From Synechococcus sp. WH 7805 (GTDB taxonomy: Bacteria; Cyanobacteriota; Cyanobacteriia; PCC-6307; Cyanobiaceae), in assembly GCF_000153285.1 (NCBI RefSeq), contig NZ_CH724168.1, positions 541,823 through 605,822 on the forward strand: 64,000 bases of DNA, read 5' to 3'. The notes below the pieces were generated by a model that worked only from the letters and a program-made list of their open reading frames with translations, did no database searches and was not told where the DNA came from. How positions within the stretch are numbered: position 1 is the first letter of the stretch; every line of letters begins with the position of its first letter. A program made the position numbers and the translations under genes. Positions 28,778 through 37,407 of this stretch are shown here, in pieces.

Positions 28778-29548
28778 TCAACTGATTCCTAACCAGTCAG
28801 CCTCAACGGATGTCAACCCAGGAATTTCGACAAATCCGTCAGCTCGCTGATCGCCATCATCATCAATAGCCAGACTGACACCCTGAATCATCCAAGGCTG
28901 CAGATTGCCTTCTTGGCCTGGTATCAGATCCACCATCCAAGTAATGGCTTGAACCTCACCCGGACGTCCTGTAAACCCCTTTGAACCAACGAAATGGCTG
29001 GCTCCTTCAATAAGAATCCGATCTCCCTGATCCGGACGAAAATCCGTGATTGTGTCAGAAAAAATAGAGTCAACACGCTCCGAGTCGCGAAAGAGGAAGA
29101 GATCAGCACCTGCACCTCCAGACAGAAGGTCATCACCCGAACCGCCGATCAGGATGTCATCACCCGAGCGACCGAAGAGTATGTCATCGCGGCGACTTCC
29201 TATTAACTGATTGTTTCGACGATCACCCGATATCAAACCGCGTTGTCTGAGCTTTGCATTTGTTTCTGCTTTCACACGAATTCCCAGAGACTCCGGCAAG
29301 CGATCAAGAGGAGACTCTTGAGGTCTTCGATTCAATTTGACTGCAAGCGGAAGCTCCTCGAGGTCTGACAGCCGATCCACCAACAGTGAATTGCGTTTTG
29401 CGAAACGCTCATAAGCATCCCAACGGGTGCTGCTGATCCCTCCGAGGACGGGATGAAGCCGGTAGTCCTTGGTTTCAACCTGCAGGCGAGAGAATTGTGG
29501 GCTGATATAAAACGCTTGTGCCAGTGCTGAAGAGGGCATCATCTTCAC
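28778..29548 (-). CDS. RTX calcium-binding repeat protein
   Basis: A 256-residue protein. A central block (~115-155) has RTX nonapeptide repeats of the GGxGxDxL type (RSGDDILIGGSGDDLLSGGAGADLF), which bind calcium. A C-terminal domain follows (TITDFRPDQGDRILIEG), as in M10-type haemolysin-repeat proteins. No catalytic domain or classical signal peptide is seen; RTX proteins usually leave by a type I system using a C-terminal signal. Probably secreted or cell-surface. It lies alone in a loose accessory stretch. Confidence 0.85.
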   Translation of the reverse strand: MKMMPSSALAQAFYISPQFSRLQVETKDYRLHPVLGGISSTRWDAYERFAKRNSLLVDRLSDLEELPLAVKLNRRPQESPLDRLPESLGIRVKAETNAKLRQRGLISGDRRNNQLIGSRRDDILFGRSGDDILIGGSGDDLLSGGAGADLFLFRDSERVDSIFSDTITDFRPDQGDRILIEGASHFVGSKGFTGRPGEVQAITWMVDLIPGQEGNLQPWMIQGVSLAIDDDGDQRADGFVEIPGLTSVEADWLGIS

Positions 29549-29616
29549 AGATCACCACGGCGCAACACTCCATTTATAAGAACGATCCACTGATTGAACA
29601 GCAGTCTCAAAAAAAA

Positions 29617-29712
29617 TCACAACCAGGGATAGTCTTTGTTGGTTGCATCCTCAGGACACGGATCCTGACCACGCCCTCCCTGGAGATCCTCATCGGTCAC
29701 GATGTGATCCAA
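29617..29712 (-). other. Candidate small ORF of 31 codons
   Basis: From TTG 29712 the minus strand reads MDHIVTDEDLQGGRG followed by QDPCPEDATNKDYPWL and stop. The peptide is acidic, not low-complexity, and has a single Cys. A GTG four codons later is another possible start. It lies in the 239-base gap between ycf54 and the RTX gene, on the same strand. Evidence is composition only; it may be chance. Confidence 0.28.
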
Positions 29713-29787
29713 ATAGGCAACACATCATTGCTCTGGAGTAAGGCTGAGGTGCAAGCAACCACCAAACCAACCCATTCTGAGTCGAGA

Positions 29788-30108
29788 TCAGCTCAGGGAG
29801 GCCAGGGGATCTGGGATGGTGTTGGTGGGAGCCTCAAAACGACCTTCAAGCACAAATTCAAGACGCAACTTCATAAATGTGATGAACGTTGCGTCGGTGG
29901 ACACCACAGCCGCAGAGGGCTCAGGGACCTCCTTCTTGACCACTGAGAGTTCCGGACTGCTCAGAAAAGCTGGTCTGCGCACCAGCCAGAAATCGATCTC
30001 TCGTCCTTCCTCGGCGTAATGACGTCTGCGCTCCTTCAGCACCTCTTCAAGAGGCTCCTCCTCAGTGAGGAAACGCTCGCTGGCAGCGACGAAGTGATAA
30101 GTGGTCAT
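29788..30108 (-). CDS. ycf54: Ycf54 (DUF2488), chlorophyll cyclase assembly partner
   Basis: A 106-residue protein starting [20 protein letters not shown], with [36 protein letters not shown] and an [10 protein letters not shown] end, all typical of Ycf54. Ycf54 is required for accumulation and activity of the Mg-protoporphyrin monomethyl ester cyclase AcsF, which is encoded 10 kb away at 18772-19878. ATG 30108 overlaps the pdxJ stop by four bases; the longer in-frame reading lies inside pdxJ and is rejected. Confidence 0.92.
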   Translation of the reverse strand: MTTYHFVAASERFLTEEEPLEEVLKERRRHYAEEGREIDFWLVRRPAFLSSPELSVVKKEVPEPSAAVVSTDATFITFMKLRLEFVLEGRFEAPTNTIPDPLASLS

Positions 30109-30869
30109 CCTGGATAGCTTCCGAACAGAGGTTCCCGACGAGGATTCTGAACCAAGGACCTCATCTCCCGGACGGCCTGCTGCAGCCCCACAGCAAGAGA
30201 CCTGGCCACGATCGAATGACCGATATTCAGCTCTTCCATCCCGTCGATGCAAGCAACCGGTTCAACGTTTTGATACGTGAGGCCATGCCCCGCATTCACT
30301 CTCAGGCCAAACGAGCGAGCCAAGGCTGTCGCTTCAATCAGCCGAGCCAGTTCTGCTGGTTGATCGGTCCATTTTGATTCGGCATAGGTGCCGGTATGCA
30401 ACTCAACCCAACGGGCCTTGCAATCACGGCAAGCCTGCAGTTGACCCTTTTCTGGGTCCACAAAAAGGCTGACTGGAATCCCAGCGTCCTGCAGAGAGCT
30501 GATCTTGATGCTGAGGTCAGCGCGTTGGCTGCTCACGTCGAGTCCGCCCTCGGTCGAAACCTCTTCACGTCGTTCCGGCACAAGAGTGACCATATCGGGT
30601 TGCACCCGAAGCGCGATGGAGATCATTTCATCGGTTGCTGCCATCTCAAGATTCAGGCGGGTCCGCACCGTCTGACGCAACAGATCCACATCCCTGTCCT
30701 GAATGTGGCGACGGTCCTCACGAAGGTGAACGGTGATGCCATCAGCGCCGCCGAGCTCTGCCAGAAGAGCCATCGGCACAGGATCGGGTTCCACCGTTCT
30801 CCGTGCCTGGCGCACGTTGGCGATGTGATCAATGTTGACCCCGAGGCTGGCCACGGCGAACGATTTCAA
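30105..30869 (-). CDS. pdxJ: Pyridoxine 5'-phosphate synthase
   Basis: A 254-residue TIM-barrel enzyme that condenses 3-amino-2-oxopropyl phosphate with deoxyxylulose 5-phosphate to make vitamin B6. The family start [15 protein letters not shown] is present, then [16 protein letters not shown] and INAGHGL-type text ([13 protein letters not shown]), with [12 protein letters not shown] near the end. It is divergent from plsC with ~58 bases between. ycf54 follows with an overlap. Confidence 0.95.
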   Translation of the reverse strand: MKSFAVASLGVNIDHIANVRQARRTVEPDPVPMALLAELGGADGITVHLREDRRHIQDRDVDLLRQTVRTRLNLEMAATDEMISIALRVQPDMVTLVPERREEVSTEGGLDVSSQRADLSIKISSLQDAGIPVSLFVDPEKGQLQACRDCKARWVELHTGTYAESKWTDQPAELARLIEATALARSFGLRVNAGHGLTYQNVEPVACIDGMEELNIGHSIVARSLAVGLQQAVREMRSLVQNPRREPLFGSYPG

Positions 30870-30927
30870 ACCTGAATCCTATGGAGGCAGGTGAGCGCAC
30901 CGGCCGCAGGATCAACTGCCCTGCAAG

Positions 30928-31686
30928 ATGCTGGGAAGTGGAAGGCCAAGGCCTAGCTTTCTCAACGATGAACTGTGGCTCAAGGCGGTGCCCAGCAGCC
31001 TGGCAACACGAGCTTCCGCCCTTGAAACGGGTATCAACCCTTTTTGGGCGCCTTTGGCCATGGTGGTCACGCAAGATTTCGCGCTGCGCGGATTTTTTCG
31101 AGAAAGAATCGTGCTTGGACGCCACCATCTGCCGATGCAGGGCCCAGTCCTTCTGGCCCCCACCCATCGCGCCCGATGGGACGCATTGATGCTTCCGATG
31201 GCAGCCGGTCGTCGCGTCACTGGACGGGACTGTCGATTCATGGTGACGCGCACGGAAATGGCAGGGCTCCAGGGATGGTTCCTACAACGACTGGGGTGCT
31301 TCGCCGTTGACCAGGACAAGCCATCCCTGACAACACTCCGTTTTGCGCTGGATCTGCTGGCGAACGATCAACAATTGGTTGTTTTTCCGGAAGGACGCAT
31401 CAATCGTGATGACGAGCCGATCGTGGTGGAACAAGGGTTAGTACGCCTAGCTCAGCTCGCCCTAAGACAAGGGGTGCAGGTTCCTGTGGTTCCTGTTGGT
31501 TTGGCGTACAACCCGAACCGACCGGCCCCCTTCAGTCAGGCTGCCATCTGTTTTGAGGAGGTGCTGAAGATTTCAGGCCGGGGCAAAGAAGAGACCGAGC
31601 ATTTCAACCAATTGCTTGTGAAGGGCATGAAGGCGGCTGAACAAGCGGCAAGGATGGCCGTTGGACGACCTATGGAATGCCTTTAA
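30928..31686 (+). CDS. plsC: 1-acyl-sn-glycerol-3-phosphate acyltransferase, PlsC family
   Basis: A 252-residue acyltransferase of membrane-lipid synthesis. The catalytic HxxxxD motif is HRARWD, and the substrate-binding motif is FPEGRIN; both are in normal order and spacing. The N-terminal ~45 residues are variable. It would acylate lysophosphatidic acid to phosphatidic acid at the cytoplasmic face of the membrane. Substrate is assigned by family only; PlsC-like paralogues with other acceptors exist. Confidence 0.88.
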   Translation: MLGSGRPRPSFLNDELWLKAVPSSLATRASALETGINPFWAPLAMVVTQDFALRGFFRERIVLGRHHLPMQGPVLLAPTHRARWDALMLPMAAGRRVTGRDCRFMVTRTEMAGLQGWFLQRLGCFAVDQDKPSLTTLRFALDLLANDQQLVVFPEGRINRDDEPIVVEQGLVRLAQLALRQGVQVPVVPVGLAYNPNRPAPFSQAAICFEEVLKISGRGKEETEHFNQLLVKGMKAAEQAARMAVGRPMECL

Positions 31687-31711
31687 AGTCCGCTGACTAG
31701 AGGTTTTCATC

Positions 31712-32254
31712 ATGCGCTCACGCCTCATCTGCTCAGCGCTCGCACTGACGGCTGGATTATTCGTCAGCCCAGCACTGGGTCAGACCGCGTCGGACGCGAC
31801 TACAGCGACCGTCAATAAGGTTCTTGCCTCGACCGGTGCAGGGTTCAACGTCGCAGCCGTCGAATCGCTCATCCAACGCGGAGATTCCGCTGTGTCATCC
31901 GGCAATTTGGATCGGGCCAAAAAGGATTACGACAATGCACGCACCGCAGCAAAACAGCTCCTTGCTTTTTATCGAGACTTGAGTGGAGCTTTCCGAGGTC
32001 TCGACGCCAGAATTCCGCGAGAAATGGATGCAAAGGGGCGCAAAGCACTGTCTCTACTGGCGCAGGCAAACCTGAGACTCGCTGCTCTGTTCCGCCGCCA
32101 GAATCAACCTGAAGTGGCCGTGCCTGTGCTCGTTGAAGTGGTTCGCCTGATGACACCGGCAAAACCGGAAGGTCAGAAGGCCTACCAAAGTCTTTTGGAG
32201 CTGGGTTTCGTTGACACTCCCTTTCGGGGCGGCCAGAGCGCAACAGGCAGCTAA
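31712..32254 (+). CDS. Secreted helical protein, conserved hypothetical
   Basis: A 180-residue protein with a clear signal peptide (SRLICSALALTAGLFVSPALG, cleavage after ~23). The mature part is helical, with a tetratricopeptide-like stretch (LIQRGDSAVSSGNLDRAKKD, then RTAAKQLLAFYRDL). I know no named family. It is likely periplasmic or lumenal. It lies 25 bases after plsC and 57 bases before bolA, so it may be part of a longer transcript. Confidence 0.72.
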   Translation: MRSRLICSALALTAGLFVSPALGQTASDATTATVNKVLASTGAGFNVAAVESLIQRGDSAVSSGNLDRAKKDYDNARTAAKQLLAFYRDLSGAFRGLDARIPREMDAKGRKALSLLAQANLRLAALFRRQNQPEVAVPVLVEVVRLMTPAKPEGQKAYQSLLELGFVDTPFRGGQSATGS

Positions 32255-32311
32255 ATCCGACCAACTGTCGCGCTCATCTGCCAGCATCAGTGTCTGTATT
32301 GTCTCGACTCC

Positions 32312-32545
32312 ATGGTTCAGCCAGATGCAGTTGGCGCTGCCATACGCAGTGCCTTGCCTGATGCCAAGGTCAGCGTGGAAGATCTCACCGGTGGCGGTGA
32401 CCACCTTCAGGTGAGTGTGGTGTCTGAAGCGTTTGAAGGTCTCAATCGCATTCGTCAGCACCAGCTGGTCTACAAAGCTCTGAAGGAGGAACTGAAAAGC
32501 GAAGCGATCCACGCTTTGGCTCTTAACACCTCTACGCCAGAGTGA
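32312..32545 (+). CDS. bolA: BolA-family protein
   Basis: A 77-residue BolA-like regulator. It has the family core [24 protein letters not shown] with the conserved His that helps hold a [2Fe-2S] cluster with a monothiol glutaredoxin. The next gene, 27 bases on, encodes exactly such a glutaredoxin. The pair probably acts in iron-sulfur sensing or trafficking in the cytoplasm. Confidence 0.93.
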   Translation: MVQPDAVGAAIRSALPDAKVSVEDLTGGGDHLQVSVVSEAFEGLNRIRQHQLVYKALKEELKSEAIHALALNTSTPE

Positions 32546-32572
32546 CTCTCTCTAGTACTAAGAAGAAAAACC

Positions 32573-32896
32573 ATGGATGCTCAAACCAAGACCCGTATCG
32601 AAACTCTCATCAATTCCAGCCCAGTGTTCGTCTTTATGAAGGGCACGAAATTAATGCCCCAGTGCGGATTCTCGAACAACGTAGTGCAAATCCTCAATGC
32701 ACTCGGAATCGGCTTTGAAACGTTTGACGTTCTCACTGACATGGAAATTCGCCAAGGAATCAAAGACTTTTCCGATTGGCCGACGATTCCTCAGGTTTAT
32801 GTGAAAGGTGAATTTATGGGCGGTTCAGATATCCTGATCGAGATGTATAACAACGGTGAGCTGAAAGATAAACTGGAGATCGCACTCGCTAGCTGA
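32573..32896 (+). CDS. grxD: Monothiol glutaredoxin, Grx4/GrxD type
   Basis: A 107-residue CGFS-type glutaredoxin. The active site CGFS is at residues 31-34, preceded by FMKGTKLMPQ, and followed by WPTIPQVYVKGEFMGGSDI with the cis-Pro and glutathione-binding residues. Such proteins carry and transfer [2Fe-2S] clusters. Adjacent to bolA, its usual partner. Full length for the single-domain class. Confidence 0.95.
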   Translation: MDAQTKTRIETLINSSPVFVFMKGTKLMPQCGFSNNVVQILNALGIGFETFDVLTDMEIRQGIKDFSDWPTIPQVYVKGEFMGGSDILIEMYNNGELKDKLEIALAS

Positions 32897-32898
32897 GA

Positions 32899-33168
32899 TC
32901 AATATTGCTGAGGATGCTGGTAGAGCGTACGTAGATCACCATCAGGACCAATGAAACTTGATGGGTCCATGATCCAGCGTTCGACCAGCGCCTCGAGCTT
33001 GGCAAGCTCTCTGGTATCGAGACTGCCCGTTCGTCTGAGAGCATGCAAATAACCATCTGCGTAGAGACGCAGTTCAGAAGGGCCATGGAAGCGACTGGTC
33101 AGTTCCTGACAGGCATCACACAGCGATTGGAAGTGACGAATAGCTTCCGGATGCTGAAGGGATGTCAT
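32899..33168 (-). CDS. DUF6761-like small protein
   Basis: An 89-residue helical protein: HFQSLCDACQELTSRF, then LRLYADGYLHALRRTGSLD, LAKLEALVERWIMDPSSF. This fits a cyanobacterial family I know as DUF6761, of unknown role. It ends two bases after the convergent glutaredoxin gene. No membrane segment or signal. Confidence 0.75.
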   Translation of the reverse strand: MTSLQHPEAIRHFQSLCDACQELTSRFHGPSELRLYADGYLHALRRTGSLDTRELAKLEALVERWIMDPSSFIGPDGDLRTLYQHPQQY

Positions 33169-33245
33169 CTTTGGTGAGGTCGGCAGCCCCTGCTACCAGA
33201 TTGCCGTTGAATTGGGCTTAGCCTATAGCCGCTTGACCACATCGT

Positions 33246-34010
33246 GTGACTCCTCTTTCCCGAGATCTGCTCACTAACGGATCCGGACTGGCGCCGGTCC
33301 AGCAGAACCCAGCTCCAAGCACCCCGGCACGTGAACCAGCGCGCGTGCTTGTGGTTGAACCCCATCCAACCCTTCGAACCGTTCTCGTGCAGCGCCTGCG
33401 TCAGGACGGGCACCTCACGGCGGCCGTGGCCTCATCAGCTGAAGCCATTGAACTGTGTCAGGACCAATCACCCGATCTGCTGATCAGCGCAGAGATCCTG
33501 GAAAAGAGCTCGGCATTACGCCTCGGCCAGCAGCTGCGATGCCCTGTGATCGTTCTCACGGCTCGCAACGGTGCGGAACCCGTTGTGGGCCTGCTCGATG
33601 ACGGTGCAGATGATGTACTCCGCAAGCCGTTCGGCTTGGAGGAGCTCGCTGCACGTTGCCGGACCCTCTTGAAACGGGAACGCAGTGGCCTCCAGGAACG
33701 GGTCAAAGTTGGTCCCCTCGAGGTGCATCTTCTGCTTCGTCAGGTGACTTTGAGCGAAAAACCTGTTGAACTGAGTCCTCGCGAATTTGCTCTCCTCTGT
33801 GCACTGCTGATGCCTCCTGGCATGGTGCGCAGTCGGCAAGAATTGCTGAGAATGGCGTGGCCACCGTTCAGCGGGGGTCCACGGTCAGTCGATACCCAGG
33901 TTTTAACTCTGAGGCGAAAGCTTGAGCAAGCTGGCCTGGGTGATGGCGGAGGAATTACAACTGTTCGCCAGCAAGGTTATCGTTTCAGCCTTGATAACCT
34001 GCTGGAATAG
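33246..34010 (+). CDS. OmpR-like response regulator with degenerate receiver
   Basis: A 254-residue transcription factor. Residues ~33-145 form a receiver-like fold and ~160-250 an OmpR/PhoB winged helix (LSPREFALLCALLM, SVDTQVLTLRRKLEQ, VRQQGYRF). In the receiver the acidic pocket reads VVEPHP and the phosphoacceptor position reads SAEIL, so the expected Asp near residue 82 is Ala. The Thr (VLTAR) and Lys (RKPF) are retained. It should not be phosphorylated in the normal way. Start is GTG 33246. The 3' end overlaps a convergent gene by 26 bases. Confidence 0.9.
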   Translation: MTPLSRDLLTNGSGLAPVQQNPAPSTPAREPARVLVVEPHPTLRTVLVQRLRQDGHLTAAVASSAEAIELCQDQSPDLLISAEILEKSSALRLGQQLRCPVIVLTARNGAEPVVGLLDDGADDVLRKPFGLEELAARCRTLLKRERSGLQERVKVGPLEVHLLLRQVTLSEKPVELSPREFALLCALLMPPGMVRSRQELLRMAWPPFSGGPRSVDTQVLTLRRKLEQAGLGDGGGITTVRQQGYRFSLDNLLE

Positions 34011-34533
34011 CCAGCCAGTTGAATTGAATAGCAGAAGCAATCGATAATTCAGCGATAAGCATCAAAATGGCAAGTATTGCAAGTAACTGGTAAGTCCAAG
34101 GAGGCGTTAGCCTTCCAATCCCACGTGTATCGATACCCGTTTGTTCCTCAACAATCTTCAAAAACTGATCAAAACGCTCTAATCGTTGGGGGAGAAGACG
34201 ATGTCCCTCACCTAAGGTTTTGAGGTAATAAACAGTACCGCCTTGACTGGTACCAACAGGTACAACTCGACAAATTTGATCCCAGCGCAGCTGCCATCCC
34301 CGACGCAACAACCATCGGCACCAAAAGGGATATCCAACGACAAGACCATTGTCATCCACGGAAACTTCTTCACTCAACAATGCCACCACGAAGAAAAGGC
34401 CGAGTGGAGCGGCTACCCAGAGCCACAGTTGTAGGGGATGCGGTGCCATCAAGGGCAGTGGAAGCACCAGGGCCAGATAAACACATATCAAGGTTCCACG
34501 GATCAATTTGGAAAGGCGATATCTATCGTTCAC
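33985..34533 (-). CDS. Conserved membrane protein, unknown function
   Basis: A 182-residue protein with two N-terminal hydrophobic segments (~10-28 and ~35-53), a soluble middle region resembling a PH-like fold (GLVVGYPFWCRWLLRRGWQL, then WDQICRVVPVG), and a C-terminal hydrophobic segment (LLAILAILMLIAELSI). I recognise no named family. It starts three bases downstream of the 34537 gene's stop and is probably co-transcribed. Its end overlaps the response-regulator gene on the other strand. Confidence 0.72.
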   Translation of the reverse strand: MNDRYRLSKLIRGTLICVYLALVLPLPLMAPHPLQLWLWVAAPLGLFFVVALLSEEVSVDDNGLVVGYPFWCRWLLRRGWQLRWDQICRVVPVGTSQGGTVYYLKTLGEGHRLLPQRLERFDQFLKIVEEQTGIDTRGIGRLTPPWTYQLLAILAILMLIAELSIASAIQFNWLAIPAGYQG

Positions 34534-34536
34534 TGT

Positions 34537-34821
34537 TCACCGATCCTCTGGAGATCCTGGCCTGGGTTCGATCACCTGAGAAGGGACATAACCACCGGTA
34601 AACACCTCGGATTCACGGCCTTTCCAGAATTCGCCCATGCGCATCAGATCGGCATGGGCGTCCTGCAGACTTTTCATATAAGCCTCGGGCGACATCGAAG
34701 ACTTGGCTTCTTTGAGCTTCGCCAGCCGCAACATCTGCAACATCCAAGGCTTACCAAGCTCCCCGCGTTGCTCCATGTACCGAGCGAGATCCGCTGCGCT
34801 GGGTTGAGATGGCGGGGCCAT
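34537..34821 (-). CDS. Small conserved hypothetical protein
   Basis: A 94-residue soluble protein, helical in the middle (ADLARYMEQRGELGKPWMLQ, then LRLAKLKEAKSSMSPEAYMK). No family is recognised. It sits between crtH (54 bases upstream) and a membrane protein gene (3 bases downstream) on the same strand. Composition and codon use look genuine. Confidence 0.72.
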   Translation of the reverse strand: MAPPSQPSAADLARYMEQRGELGKPWMLQMLRLAKLKEAKSSMSPEAYMKSLQDAHADLMRMGEFWKGRESEVFTGGYVPSQVIEPRPGSPEDR

Positions 34822-34875
34822 AACCGAAAGAGCTACCTGAAAACCTTAAGAAGCAACGCAAAGACCTGTGGCTCG

Positions 34876-36426
34876 CTAAGCCGGCAACGCCCAGGCGTTT
34901 AGGCCTAGATCGGCGCCGATGCGATGGCTGCAGGCATAGCCACTGAACGCCACCGCATTGAGACCCTGTCCAGGAAAACAGGAGTCACCCACGCAGTACA
35001 ACCCTTTCAAACCGGTTCGGTTGAACGGCATCGGCAGCAATCCCGGCAGGCGCATGGATGGAATCGGGCCATAGCTACCTCCCATTCGCCCGAGGAAACG
35101 GCGATGGGTGCGAGGTGTCCCCACCTCCTTGAGTTCGATAGAGGCACCAAGGTTCGGCAAAATCGATTCCAAACGTTGAATCATCCGTGCGGAATCGGCC
35201 GCTTTCTTGGCCTTGTACTGCGCGGGAGTCAGTCCAGACCAGGCGGAAATCTCACTCATCGTGAAGGTATGCACGATGTGGCGACCTTCAGGAGCCAGAG
35301 ACGGGTCAAGCAAGCTGGGAATCGAAACAAAGATCACCCCCTGTTCAGACTCGAGCTCATTCCAGTTTTCAAGGAGGAGGTGATGGCAGTGCATCCCCTC
35401 TGGAATGACGCCGGCCCTGACGCCGAGATGCAACGACAGAAATGAACTCGAAGGTTGGTAGCGGCGACGCCAGGTTGCTTCCGCGACGGGAGTATTGCCT
35501 GAATCCACGAGGGTTGCAGAAGGAGAGCCATCCCCCGCAAAGGTGTCCCAGCGGGTGGCGTTGCTCACCACGCGGCGGGCAAAAAGTTCCTGTCCATCGG
35601 CGAGGCGAACACCCACGGCTTGCCGGTCTTCGATGATGACGTCAGTGACTCTGGAGCGATAGCGAATCTCACCGCCATGGCTCTCGAGGCCAGCAACCAG
35701 TTTCTCGGCGATCGTGCCGACGCCTCCCTTCGGGTAATTAATTCCACCGGCGTGACGATCGGAAAACACCATGCCCGCATTGATCATTGGTGTGCGGTCG
35801 GCTGGCATCACCGACCAGCAGAAGCATTCCATGTCAATCAAACGCAGAAGCTCCTCATCGCGGATGTGCTGACGTGCCACATCTCCGACGTTGAAAGGAA
35901 GCCAGCGAGCCAAACCAAGACAGGCCAGGGGAGCACGGAAAAACACCTTGGCCAGATAAGCCGGATCCTCGAGGGACAACAGCGGCATGGCATCAAGACA
36001 ACGAAACACCTGCCAGCAGGTGTCATAAAACGCACGGATGCCCTTGGCCTCGTGAGGAAAGCGAGCCGCCATGCGAGCAATGAATCCGCCGTAATCACGG
36101 TCCACCTGCATGGTGAGACCGTCAGGCAGGTGGTATTCAAGCTGCACGGGGTCCGGCACCGTGTCACAGCTCTGACCTACATCAGCCAAGGCCCGAGTCA
36201 GCAGATTGGTATGGCCGTGCTCTCCGAACCCGAAAATCATCGAGGCACCCACATCAAAGGTGTATCCATCCCTCCTGAAACTCCCGCCCGACCCACCAGG
36301 AATCACGTAGCGCTCGAGCACCAGCGTCTTCGCCCCTTTGGCAGCCAGCTGAGAGGCAGTCACCAGACCACCAATCCCCGAGCCGATCACGATCACATCC
36401 CAGTTCGGCTTGGTGCTCGAGGCCAC
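34876..36426 (-). CDS. crtH: Carotene cis-trans isomerase CrtH (CrtISO)
   Basis: A 516-residue FAD-dependent enzyme that isomerises poly-cis lycopene to all-trans during carotenoid synthesis. The dinucleotide motif GSGIGGLVTASQLAAKGAK is at ~14-32, followed by PGGSGGSFRRDGYTFDVGAS, a CrtH hallmark, and a C-terminal FAD-contact region YCVGDSCFPGQGLNAVAFSG. Full length. It lies 27 bases downstream of a cation transporter gene in a long minus-strand run. Confidence 0.93.
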   Translation of the reverse strand: MASSTKPNWDVIVIGSGIGGLVTASQLAAKGAKTLVLERYVIPGGSGGSFRRDGYTFDVGASMIFGFGEHGHTNLLTRALADVGQSCDTVPDPVQLEYHLPDGLTMQVDRDYGGFIARMAARFPHEAKGIRAFYDTCWQVFRCLDAMPLLSLEDPAYLAKVFFRAPLACLGLARWLPFNVGDVARQHIRDEELLRLIDMECFCWSVMPADRTPMINAGMVFSDRHAGGINYPKGGVGTIAEKLVAGLESHGGEIRYRSRVTDVIIEDRQAVGVRLADGQELFARRVVSNATRWDTFAGDGSPSATLVDSGNTPVAEATWRRRYQPSSSFLSLHLGVRAGVIPEGMHCHHLLLENWNELESEQGVIFVSIPSLLDPSLAPEGRHIVHTFTMSEISAWSGLTPAQYKAKKAADSARMIQRLESILPNLGASIELKEVGTPRTHRRFLGRMGGSYGPIPSMRLPGLLPMPFNRTGLKGLYCVGDSCFPGQGLNAVAFSGYACSHRIGADLGLNAWALPA

Positions 36427-36453
36427 GTGCTCGGTTCGCGTCAGCGTCCAAAC

Positions 36454-37407
36454 CTAGGAGGCGCTGCTTGCTGAGAAGGGAGAAATGGCGGTAAGAATCA
36501 CCTCCGTCCGAACAGGTCTGGCCAGCAAGTCACGACAGCGTTCCTGGATCCGGTCGCGAATCACATCGATGGCAGCACCATCCATGGGTTGGTTTGGATT
36601 GAGGTACACCACAACAAAGGCAGTGCGCCCCATCTCGTACACCGTGAGATCGAGCAACCAGCACGACAGTCCAGCAAGAAGATCCTCCAAAGCCAGTCGT
36701 GTGCTGCGGATCAGATCGGATTCAGCCGACATTCCAGCGGCCTGGCCGAGCGCAGTCAGAAATCCCTCCAGTGGTTCGCGCAGCACCGCAACACTCACGA
36801 CCAACACAAGGACTGAATCCACGATCGGTATCAGTACGGCCAGCACTGAGCCCTGAAGCAGAGGCGTCCCCAGCAAGGCGAGCCCTGTCAACCCACTGAT
36901 CAACCCATCCACGCGCGCAGCCTTCGCCTCAGTGAGAAGGATCCGGGAGTGGCGACCTGCCATCACCCAGTCATGTTGGTGACGCCAGGCCAGGCCCCAG
37001 CAGATCACCACCATGGCCAGGGAATAGAACGCCACAGGACCGAGGCGAACGGCCATGACGGGAGTGCCGTTGGCGTAATCAACAATTGTGCTGAATGCCG
37101 AAACAGCGGCAAATGACAACACACCGATCAAGACAAGAGAACGGAACAGCACATACAACGCTTCCTGACCGTCGTATCCATAGGGATAGGCCCGATCGGG
37201 GGGACGCACCACATTGCGGCTGATCCGTGCTGCGACCAGTCCTGATCCCACCATCACCGCGGAATACAGACCATCAAGGAGCACGGCATAAGATCCGGAA
37301 ATCACGTGGACACCGATCCCGGCTGCGGCCATCACAGCGCTGGCGATCACCCCGATTTTCAGGGACCGACGTTCAATTAGTCGGTCTTCAGGCCGGACAG
37401 GCGACAT
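36454..37407 (-). CDS. Cation diffusion facilitator family transporter
   Basis: A 317-residue protein with six hydrophobic segments in the CDF arrangement and a C-terminal cytoplasmic domain. The first helix region has [18 protein letters not shown], where the Asp matches a family metal-site position; a later helix has [16 protein letters not shown]. The histidine that usually completes the HD metal pair is not obvious, so the transported ion is uncertain. The start overlaps the trmFO end by 20 bases. Confidence 0.8.
   Translation of the reverse strand: MSPVRPEDRLIERRSLKIGVIASAVMAAAGIGVHVISGSYAVLLDGLYSAVMVGSGLVAARISRNVVRPPDRAYPYGYDGQEALYVLFRSLVLIGVLSFAAVSAFSTIVDYANGTPVMAVRLGPVAFYSLAMVVICWGLAWRHQHDWVMAGRHSRILLTEAKAARVDGLISGLTGLALLGTPLLQGSVLAVLIPIVDSVLVLVVSVAVLREPLEGFLTALGQAAGMSAESDLIRSTRLALEDLLAGLSCWLLDLTVYEMGRTAFVVVYLNPNQPMDGAAIDVIRDRIQERCRDLLARPVRTEVILTAISPFSASSAS

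Noticed and set aside
35620-36474. 284-residue open frame on the plus strand
   Set aside because: It is the antisense shadow of crtH.
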